Source: Atlantibacter subterraneus (GTDB taxonomy: Bacteria; Pseudomonadota; Gammaproteobacteria; Enterobacterales; Enterobacteriaceae). Taken from it: DNA of 64,000 bases. Each line of letters opens with the position of its first letter. Position 1 is the stretch's first letter. The notes under the pieces are model-generated. The model saw only the letters and a list, made by a program, of their open reading frames with translations. It had not been told where the DNA came from and ran no database searches. Positions 52,471 to 59,378 of this stretch are shown one piece after another. The DNA lies in assembly GCF_027853245.1 (NCBI RefSeq), contig NZ_JAPTZM010000008.1. One strand, 5' to 3'. The position numbers and the translations under genes were made by a program.

Positions 52471-52800
52471 TTATTCAAACTTCGGCCCCGTTCTCTCACT
52501 TATGCGACCTTGCTCAAGTAATGCCTGTTCAATGGTCTGCTGGAGCATTCTGATACGCTGTTCCATGCTTTCAGCGTAATCGCGAGTCTTGGCCTTTTCC
52601 TGCGTTAGTTCATAGCAAATGTTGAGTGCTGCGATGAAGACTAACTGCTCGGTATTTGTGACTCTAGTGCGAACTTTTAAATCTTGCAACCGTTGATTCA
52701 GCTCTTCTGCAGCCTGATTCAACGCATCTTTTTGTTCAGGCGGACAATTCACCCGCAGTGAACGCCCAAAAATTTGGATATCGACTGGTTGTGCAGACAT
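52471..52800 (-). CDS. zapA: Z-ring associated protein ZapA
   Basis: Small cytoplasmic protein that bundles FtsZ filaments. It has 109 residues, as in E. coli: an N-terminal globular head with VDIQIFGRSLRVNCPPEQ, then a long helix that forms a coiled-coil tetramer (about 65-100). Lies upstream of ssrS and diverges from ygfB. Confidence 0.97.
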   Translation of the reverse strand: MSAQPVDIQIFGRSLRVNCPPEQKDALNQAAEELNQRLQDLKVRTRVTNTEQLVFIAALNICYELTQEKAKTRDYAESMEQRIRMLQQTIEQALLEQGRISERTGPKFE

Positions 52801-52961
52801 TCCACCTTCCTGCTGTTGACTCGCCTGCTATCGCAGCCGGGGCTGCAAAGGGGCGACACTATAGCTACCCTTATATGAAGATACAAGCCCTTTTCTGGTA
52901 TCCCCAGGGCCCAAAGTGGTAGCATAACACGAACTTTTCCTCCCAACGACGATGAATGCGC

Positions 52962-53543
52962 ATGTCTATACAGAACGCTTTACCTGGTTACGATGACGTT
53001 AACCAGCTACTCACCCAACAGGGTGTGGGACTGACGCCCGCCGAAATGCATGGCCTCATCAGTGGGATGCTGTGCGGTGGCAATAATGACAGCAGTTGGC
53101 AGCCGTTGTTGCACGACCTGACCAACGAAGGTCTGGCCTTCGGCCAGAACCTGGCGCAGGCGCTGCGTCAGATGCACTCCGCCACCAGCGATTCGCTGGA
53201 AGACGACGGTTTCCTGTTCCAGCTCTACCTGCCGGAAGGGGATGACGTCTCGGTATTCGACCGCGCCGATGCGCTGGCGGGCTGGGTTAACCACTTTCTG
53301 CTGGGCCTCGGCGTAACCCAGACTAAGCTGGATAAAGTCACCGGCGAGACTGGCGAAGCGATCGACGATCTGCGCAACATCGCCCAGCTGGGTTACGATG
53401 AAGAAGAGGATCAGGAAGAATTAGAAATGTCTCTTGAAGAGATTGTCGAGTACGTCCGCGTTGCCGCGCTGCTTTGCCACGACACCTTTAGTCGCCAGCA
53501 GCAGCCGACCGCGCCGGAAGTGCGTAAACCGACGCTCCATTAA
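52962..53543 (+). CDS. ygfB: UPF0149 family protein YgfB
   Basis: Acidic helical protein of 193 residues, no established enzymatic activity; relatives have been tied to beta-lactam tolerance in Pseudomonas. Start at ATG 52962 gives the E. coli N terminus (MSIQNALPGYDD); ATG 52956 is two codons earlier. The family core is LTPAEMHGLISGMLCGG and DRADALAGWVNHFLLGLG; a strongly acidic stretch (YDEEEDQEELEM) is near 150-160. First gene of ygfB-pepP-ubiH-ubiI. Confidence 0.94.
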   Translation: MSIQNALPGYDDVNQLLTQQGVGLTPAEMHGLISGMLCGGNNDSSWQPLLHDLTNEGLAFGQNLAQALRQMHSATSDSLEDDGFLFQLYLPEGDDVSVFDRADALAGWVNHFLLGLGVTQTKLDKVTGETGEAIDDLRNIAQLGYDEEEDQEELEMSLEEIVEYVRVAALLCHDTFSRQQQPTAPEVRKPTLH

Positions 53544-53568
53544 TTTTCGTCACCGCGTAGGAGGCGCC

Positions 53569-54885
53569 ATGACACAACAGGAATTCCTTCGTCGTCGCCA
53601 GCAGTTACTGGCAAAAATGGCGCCGGGCAGCGCCGCGTTGATTTTCGCCGCGCCGGAAATGACCCGCAGCGCCGACAGCGAATACCCTTTCCGCCAGAAC
53701 AGCGATTTCTGGTACTTCACCGGGTTTAACGAACCCGAAGCCCTGCTGGTGCTGATCAAAAGCGACGATACTCACAACCACAGCGTGTTGTTTAACCGGG
53801 TGCGCGATAAAACTGCCGAAATCTGGTTTGGCCGTCGTTTGGGGCAGGAGGCCGCGCCGGAAAAACTGGCGGTGGATCGCGCGCTGGCCTGGGATGAGCT
53901 CAACGAGCAGCTGTTTCAACTGTTAAATGGTCTCGACGTGGTGTACCACGCCCAGGGCCAGTACGATTTTGCCGACGTGGCCGTGTTCCACGCGCTGGAT
54001 AAACTGCGTCGCGGTTCGCGCCAGAATCTCACTGCGCCCGCCACGCTTACCGACTGGCGTCCGTGGGTGCATGAAATGCGCCTGTTCAAATCCGAAGAAG
54101 AGATCGCCGTGCTGCGCCGCGCCGGAGAAATCACCGCGCTGGCCCACACCCGGGCCATGGAGAAATGCCGTCCGGGGATGTTTGAATATCAGCTAGAAGG
54201 CGAAATCCTTCACGAATTCAACCGTCACGGCGCACGCTTCCCGTCTTACAACACTATTGTGGGCGGCGGCGAAAACGGCTGCATTTTGCATTACACCGAA
54301 AACGAATCGCCGTTGCAGGATGGCGAACTGGTGCTGATTGACGCGGGCTGCGAATACCAGGGCTACGCGGGCGACATCACCCGGACCTTCCCGATCAACG
54401 GTAAATTCACCCAGCCGCAGCGCGAAATCTATGACATCGTGCTGGCCTCGCTGGACGCGGCGCTTGAGCGGTATCGTCCTGGCACCTCCATGCAGGAGGT
54501 CACTCAGGAGGTGGTGCGCATCATGGTTACCGGCCTGGTGAAACTGGGCATCCTGAAAGGCGATGTCGATCTGCTGATTAGCGAAAACGCCCACCGTCCT
54601 TACTTTATGCACGGCTTAAGCCACTGGCTGGGGCTGGATGTGCATGATGTGGGCGTGTACGGCCCGGATCGCTCCCGCACCCTGGAGCCGGGCATGGTGA
54701 TCACCGTCGAGCCGGGTCTGTATATCGCGCCGGACGCCGACGTGCCGCCGCAGTATCGCGGCATCGGCATCCGGATTGAAGACGACATCCTGATCACCGC
54801 CACCGGTAATGAAAACCTGACGGCAAGCGTGGTGAAGCGCCCCGATGATATCGAAGCGCTGATGGCTGCGGCGAAACAGCCATGA
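53569..54885 (+). CDS. pepP: Xaa-Pro aminopeptidase PepP
   Basis: Manganese aminopeptidase P that removes N-terminal residues before proline. It has 438 residues from ATG 53569, preceded by a strong TAGGAGG; longer in-frame starts fall inside ygfB. N-terminal creatinase-like domain, then the pita-bread domain with metal ligands in LIDAGCEYQGYAGDITRTF, HGLSHWLGLDVHDVG, TVEPGLYI and GIRIEDDIL. It overlaps ubiH by 4 bp. Confidence 0.97.
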   Translation: MTQQEFLRRRQQLLAKMAPGSAALIFAAPEMTRSADSEYPFRQNSDFWYFTGFNEPEALLVLIKSDDTHNHSVLFNRVRDKTAEIWFGRRLGQEAAPEKLAVDRALAWDELNEQLFQLLNGLDVVYHAQGQYDFADVAVFHALDKLRRGSRQNLTAPATLTDWRPWVHEMRLFKSEEEIAVLRRAGEITALAHTRAMEKCRPGMFEYQLEGEILHEFNRHGARFPSYNTIVGGGENGCILHYTENESPLQDGELVLIDAGCEYQGYAGDITRTFPINGKFTQPQREIYDIVLASLDAALERYRPGTSMQEVTQEVVRIMVTGLVKLGILKGDVDLLISENAHRPYFMHGLSHWLGLDVHDVGVYGPDRSRTLEPGMVITVEPGLYIAPDADVPPQYRGIGIRIEDDILITATGNENLTASVVKRPDDIEALMAAAKQP

Positions 54886-56057
54886 GCATCATCATCGTCG
54901 GCGGCGGAATGGCGGGCGCGACCCTGGCGCTGGCGATTGCCCACTTAACCCAGGGCAAGCTGGCGGTGCATCTGGTTGAGGCCACGCCGCCTTCCAGCAC
55001 CGCGCATCCAGGGTTTGACGCCCGCGCCATCGCTTTGGCCCAGGGTACCGTGGCGCACCTGGCGCGCATCGGCATCTGGCAAAATCTGGCAGACTGCGCT
55101 ACCGCCATTGAAACGGTACACGTCAGCGATCGCGGTCACGCGGGGTTTGTCACCATCGAGGCGCGGGATTATCAGATTGATGCGCTGGGGCAGGTGGTTG
55201 AGCTGCACGAAGTCGGCCAGCGGCTGTTTTCGCTGCTCAAGCGCGCGCGCGGCGTGACGCTGCACTGCCCGGCCAGAGTAATGAGCGTGGCGCGCGACGA
55301 GCAGCACGTTGACGTCACCCTGTCTAACGGCCAGCAGATCCGCGGCGCGCTGCTGGTGGCGGCGGACGGTTCGCGTTCTTTTATTGGCGAGCAGTGCGGC
55401 ATCCGCTGGCAAAATATGCCTTATCAACAGCTCGCGGTGATCGCTAACGTCACCACCGCGCAACCGCACCGTGGCCGCGCGTTCGAGCGCTTTACCGAAC
55501 ATGGGCCGCTGGCGGTATTGCCGATGGCCCAGGGACGCTGTTCGCTGGTGTGGTGCCATCCGCTGGAAAACCAGCAGGTGCTGGACTGGAGCGATGCGCG
55601 GTTTTGCGATGAGCTTCAGAAAGCGTTCGGCTGGCGGCTGGGCCGCATTACCCATGCGGGGGCCAGAAGCGCCTATCCACTGGTGTTGAGCCGCGCAGAA
55701 TCGTCGGTCTCCCATCGCGTTGCGCTGGTGGGCAATGCCTCGCAGACGCTGCATCCTATCGCCGGACAGGGGTTTAACCTCGGGATGCGCGATGTGATCA
55801 CCCTTGCGGAAAACGTGGCGCAGGCCTGGCAGGCCGGGCAGGACATTGGCGGATTTGCGGTGCTTAACGGCTGGCAGCGCCAGCGCGAACCGGATCGCGA
55901 TGCCACCGTCGGCGTGACCGACGGGCTGGTGCATCTGTTTGCCAACCACTGGTCGCCGCTGGTGGTCGGACGGAATGTAGGGTTAATGGGCGTTGAGATA
56001 TTCACGCCAGCGCGCGATGCGTTGGCAAGGCGGACTCTGGGTTGGGTTGCGCGCTAA
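54882..56057 (+). CDS. ubiH: 2-octaprenyl-6-methoxyphenol hydroxylase UbiH
   Basis: FAD monooxygenase of aerobic ubiquinone synthesis (C1 hydroxylation), part of the Ubi complex. It has 391 residues (E. coli 392). N-terminal dinucleotide motif IVGGGMAGATLA; second FAD motif LVGNASQTLHPIAGQGFNLG near 285. Coupled to pepP (ATGA) and followed 10 bp later by ubiI. Confidence 0.96.
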   Translation: MSIIIVGGGMAGATLALAIAHLTQGKLAVHLVEATPPSSTAHPGFDARAIALAQGTVAHLARIGIWQNLADCATAIETVHVSDRGHAGFVTIEARDYQIDALGQVVELHEVGQRLFSLLKRARGVTLHCPARVMSVARDEQHVDVTLSNGQQIRGALLVAADGSRSFIGEQCGIRWQNMPYQQLAVIANVTTAQPHRGRAFERFTEHGPLAVLPMAQGRCSLVWCHPLENQQVLDWSDARFCDELQKAFGWRLGRITHAGARSAYPLVLSRAESSVSHRVALVGNASQTLHPIAGQGFNLGMRDVITLAENVAQAWQAGQDIGGFAVLNGWQRQREPDRDATVGVTDGLVHLFANHWSPLVVGRNVGLMGVEIFTPARDALARRTLGWVAR

Positions 56058-56067
56058 GGAGACAAAT

Positions 56068-57270
56068 GTGCAAAGCGTAGATGTGGCGATTGTAGGCGGC
56101 GGAATGGTCGGGCTGGCGCTGGCGTGTGGATTGCAGGGCAGCGGCTTACGCGTCGCGGTGCTCGAACAGCAGCGTCCGCAACCGCTGGCGGCGGATGCGC
56201 CTTTCGCGCTGCGGGTTTCCGCCATTAACGCGGCCAGCGAAAAACTGCTGGAAAAACTTGGCGTCTGGCAATCCATTCTGGAACAGCGGGTTAGCCGCTA
56301 TCACGGCATGGAAGTGTGGGATAAAGACAGCTTCGGGCGCATCGCGTTCGACGATAAAAGCATGGGCTACAGCCATCTGGGGCATATTATCGAAAATAGC
56401 GTGGTCCACCAGGCGCTGTGGGATAAAGCCTCCCGCAACGCGGACACCACGCTGATCGCCCCGTCGCAGCTACAGCAGGTGGCGTTTGGTGAGAATGAAG
56501 CCTTTTTGACATTGCAGGACGGCAGTATGCTTACGGCGCGGCTGGTGGTGGGTGCCGATGGTGCCAACTCCTGGCTGCGCAACCGTGCCGATATCCCGCT
56601 GACGTTCTGGGATTACCGTCATCATGCGCTGGTGGCGACCATTCGTACCACCGAACCGCACGGCGCGGTGGCGCGGCAGATTTTCCATGGCGAAGGCATC
56701 CTGGCGTTTCTGCCGTTGCCCGATCCCAGACTGTGCTCCATCGTCTGGTCACTGCCGCCGAAAGAGGCAGAGCGCTTGCAGCAGTGCGATGCCGACACCT
56801 TTAATCAGGAACTGTGCATCGCCTTTGATAACCGCCTCGGCCTGTGTTCGGTGGAAAGCGATCGGCAAATTTATCCGTTGACCGGGCGTTATGCCCGCCA
56901 GTTCGCCGCGCACCGTCTGGCGCTGGTGGGCGATGCGGCTCATACCATTCATCCGCTCGCCGGACAGGGCGTCAACCTTGGTTTTATGGATGCGGCGGAG
57001 CTGATTGCCGAGATCCGCCGTCTGCACAAGCAGGGCAAGGATATTGGGCAGCACCTCTACCTGCGCCGTTACGAGCGCAGCCGCAAGCACAGCGCGGCGG
57101 TGATGCTGGCCAGCATGCAGGGGTTTCGCGAACTGTTTGCCGGTAGCCATCCTGCCAAAAAACTGCTGCGCGACGTTGGGCTAAAACTGGCGGATACCTT
57201 GCCTGGGGTAAAACCGCAGCTCATTCGCGAAGCGATGGGTCTTAACGACCTGCCTGACTGGTTACGTTAA
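56068..57270 (+). CDS. ubiI: 2-octaprenylphenol hydroxylase UbiI
   Basis: Paralogue of UbiH that hydroxylates C5 of the ubiquinone ring (formerly VisC). It has 400 residues from GTG 56068, which has AAGGAG in front and matches the E. coli start; the ATG at 55993 lies within ubiH. FAD motifs are IVGGGMVGLALACG near 8 and LVGDAAHTIHPLAGQGVNLG near 290. Last gene of its operon. Confidence 0.96.
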   Translation: MQSVDVAIVGGGMVGLALACGLQGSGLRVAVLEQQRPQPLAADAPFALRVSAINAASEKLLEKLGVWQSILEQRVSRYHGMEVWDKDSFGRIAFDDKSMGYSHLGHIIENSVVHQALWDKASRNADTTLIAPSQLQQVAFGENEAFLTLQDGSMLTARLVVGADGANSWLRNRADIPLTFWDYRHHALVATIRTTEPHGAVARQIFHGEGILAFLPLPDPRLCSIVWSLPPKEAERLQQCDADTFNQELCIAFDNRLGLCSVESDRQIYPLTGRYARQFAAHRLALVGDAAHTIHPLAGQGVNLGFMDAAELIAEIRRLHKQGKDIGQHLYLRRYERSRKHSAAVMLASMQGFRELFAGSHPAKKLLRDVGLKLADTLPGVKPQLIREAMGLNDLPDWLR

Positions 57271-57280
57271 CTCGATCACA

Positions 57281-57317
57281 CTTCCCTTTTCCGGCGCTGA
57301 AAAGGGAAGCCTTCCCT
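57281..57317 (+). terminator. Two alternative hairpins after ubiI
   Basis: CTTCCCTTTTC (57281-57291) pairs perfectly with GAAAAGGGAAG (57299-57309), and the end of that second arm, AGGGAAG, can instead pair with CTTCCCT at 57311-57317. Only one hairpin can form at a time. No proper T run follows, so termination is uncertain. Confidence 0.5.
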
Positions 57318-57330
57318 CATTTGAATTATT

Positions 57331-57600
57331 CTAATTTGACCGGATTTTTCGAATTAGTTTTTTTAATGTGGCGATTTTTCAGTTTCAGCGATTTCGTCCG
57401 AATTTCCGACGTAAATGCTTACCCGTAAAAAATCCCTGCCGATTATGTTGCGTTTATGTGCCTGTATTCGCATTTTTCCAGTGAATTCCACTGTAGCCTT
57501 CTTTTCCCATTTTGGTCATAAGCTAATGTAATGACCCATTTTCGCGTGTGGTTTGTCCCTGCGTTAGATGGTAACTTCAGGCCAAAGGTAACGTTTGCGT
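57331..57600. promoter_or_regulatory. gcv control region with GcvA- and PurR-like sites
   Basis: Within the 411 bp between ubiI and gcvT I see three CTAAT pentamers of the kind bound by GcvA (57331-57335 and 57523-57527 on +, 57353-57357 on -), in AT-rich DNA suited to Lrp. A PurR box-like sequence lies at 57585-57600: read on the - strand, ACGCAAACGTTACCTT agrees with ACGCAAACGTTTNCGT at all but two fixed positions. GcvA, Lrp and PurR control gcvTHP in E. coli. No gene is seen here. Confidence 0.6.
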
Positions 57601-57681
57601 CGGCGGCGGGAATGATGCCGACGCCGGGTTTCGTCCAGTAGTAAAGAGGCAATTAGCCTCTGCTGACTGAAAGAGGAAAAG

Positions 57682-58779
57682 ATGGCTCAACAGACTCCTT
57701 TGTTCGAACAACATACGCTTTGCGGTGCGCGCATGGTGGATTTCCATGGCTGGATGATGCCGCTGCACTACGGCTCGCAGCTTGATGAGCATCACGCGGT
57801 GCGCAGCGACGCCGGGATGTTCGATGTTTCCCACATGACCATCGTCGACCTGCATGGCGAGCGCACCCGCGAATTCCTGCGCTATCTGCTGGCGAATGAC
57901 GTGGCGAAGCTCACCCAGCCGGGCAAAGCGCTGTACAGCGGGATGCTTAATGCCTCCGGCGGCGTGATTGACGATCTGATTGTTTATTTCCTCACTGAAG
58001 ATTATTTCCGCCTCGTTGTTAACTCCGCCACTCGTGAAAAAGACCTCGCCTGGATCACCCAGCACGCTGAACCCTATTCCATCGACATCACCGTTCGCGA
58101 CGACCTGGCGCTGATTGCCGTTCAGGGCCCGCAGGCGAAACAGAAAGCTGCAACCCTGTTTACCGATGAACAGCGCCAGGCCGTAGACGGCATGAAGCCG
58201 TTCTTTGGCGTCCAGGCGGGGGATTTGTTTATCGCCACTACCGGCTATACCGGCGAAGCGGGCTATGAAATTGCGATGCCAGCGGAAAAAGCCGCCGCGT
58301 TCTGGAGCCAGTTAGTTGAAGCGGGCGTGAAGCCGTGCGGGCTTGGTGCGCGCGATACGCTGCGTCTGGAAGCCGGCATGAATCTTTACGGTCAGGAGAT
58401 GGACGAAGGCGTTTCCCCGCTGGAAGCCAATATGGGCTGGACGATTGCCTGGCAGCCGGAAGATCGTGATTTTATTGGCCGTGAAGCGCTGGAGTCCCAG
58501 CGAGAGAAAGGCACCGACCAGTTGGTTGGCCTGGTGATGAAAGAGAAAGGCGTACTGCGTAATGACCTGCCGGTGCGGTTTACCGATGCGCAGGGCAATG
58601 TACAGGAAGGCAAGATCACCAGCGGATCGTTCTCGCCAACGCTGGGCTACAGTATCGCGCTGGCGCGGGTTCCGGCCGGGATTGGCGATACCGCCATCGT
58701 GCAGATCCGCAATCGTGAAATGCCAGTTATCGTCACTAAACCGATTTTTGTTCGCGCCGGTAAGCCGGTGGTTCAGTAA
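57682..58779 (+). CDS. gcvT: Glycine cleavage T protein (aminomethyltransferase)
   Basis: Transfers the methylene group from the H-protein-bound aminomethyl arm to tetrahydrofolate, releasing ammonia. It has 365 residues (E. coli 364). Folate-binding region FDVSHMTIVDLHG near 51, GYTGEAGYEI near 193 and the GLGARDTLRLEAGMNLYG segment near 220. First gene of gcvT-gcvH-gcvP; AGAGGA precedes the ATG. Confidence 0.98.
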   Translation: MAQQTPLFEQHTLCGARMVDFHGWMMPLHYGSQLDEHHAVRSDAGMFDVSHMTIVDLHGERTREFLRYLLANDVAKLTQPGKALYSGMLNASGGVIDDLIVYFLTEDYFRLVVNSATREKDLAWITQHAEPYSIDITVRDDLALIAVQGPQAKQKAATLFTDEQRQAVDGMKPFFGVQAGDLFIATTGYTGEAGYEIAMPAEKAAAFWSQLVEAGVKPCGLGARDTLRLEAGMNLYGQEMDEGVSPLEANMGWTIAWQPEDRDFIGREALESQREKGTDQLVGLVMKEKGVLRNDLPVRFTDAQGNVQEGKITSGSFSPTLGYSIALARVPAGIGDTAIVQIRNREMPVIVTKPIFVRAGKPVVQ

Positions 58780-58805
58780 CTGTTTTGTTATTCGGAGAAA
58801 AAGAA

Positions 58806-59195
58806 ATGAGCAATGTGCCAGGTGAACTGAAATACAGCAAAGAGCATGAGTGGCTGCGCAAAGAAGCGGACGGCACTTACACCGTAGGTATTACCGAACA
58901 TGCGCAGGAACTGCTGGGCGACATGGTATTCGTCGATCTACCGGACGTTGGTGCGACCGTCAGCGCGGGCGATGACTGCGCGGTCGCGGAATCCGTGAAA
59001 GCGGCATCCGACATTTATGCGCCAATCAGCGGGGAAATCGTTGCGGTAAACGACGCCCTGAGCGATTCCCCGGAGCAGGTGAACAGCGAGCCGTATGGCG
59101 CAGGCTGGATCTTCCGTATCAAAGCCAGCGACGTATCTGAAGTTGAAGCGTTACTGGATGCCGCAGGCTACGAAGCGCTGTTAGAAGACGAATAA
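58806..59195 (+). CDS. gcvH: Glycine cleavage H protein
   Basis: Lipoyl carrier that shuttles the aminomethyl group between P, T and L proteins. It has 129 residues from ATG 58806 (an earlier in-frame start at 58785 is not needed). The lipoylated lysine is K65 in AESVKAASDIY. It lies 26 bp after gcvT; an ERIC element follows before gcvP. Confidence 0.98.
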   Translation: MSNVPGELKYSKEHEWLRKEADGTYTVGITEHAQELLGDMVFVDLPDVGATVSAGDDCAVAESVKAASDIYAPISGEIVAVNDALSDSPEQVNSEPYGAGWIFRIKASDVSEVEALLDAAGYEALLEDE

Positions 59196-59319
59196 ATACG
59201 CGTCATCCTTCACGCTCCAGATGCGTTGGCTGCCTCGCTCACCCGGTCACTTACTGATGTAAGCTCCCGGGGATTCGCTGCGTTGCCGCCTTTCTGGAGC
59301 ATGAATGATTTAGCGTATT
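59196..59319. repeat. ERIC element between gcvH and gcvP
   Basis: About 124 bp with the hallmarks of an enterobacterial repetitive intergenic consensus: the central CGCTCACCCGGTCACTTACT and ATGTAAGCTCCCGGGGATTC correspond to the two segments used as ERIC PCR primers, with GCGTTGGCTGCC and GCCGCCTTTCTGG on either side and near-complementary ends (ATACGC / GCGTAT). As RNA it would fold into a long imperfect hairpin. It begins right after the gcvH stop and ends 59 bp before the gcvP start. Confidence 0.92.
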
Positions 59320-59378
59320 AAGCAAAACGCATCACGTATTAAAAACCGATTCACTGCACGTTTCAGGAACCCTCGCTC

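Noticed and set aside
53434..53568. Extended N terminus of PepP overlapping ygfB
   Set aside because: The strong ribosome-binding site and family alignment place the start at 53569; the extension is ygfB read in another frame.
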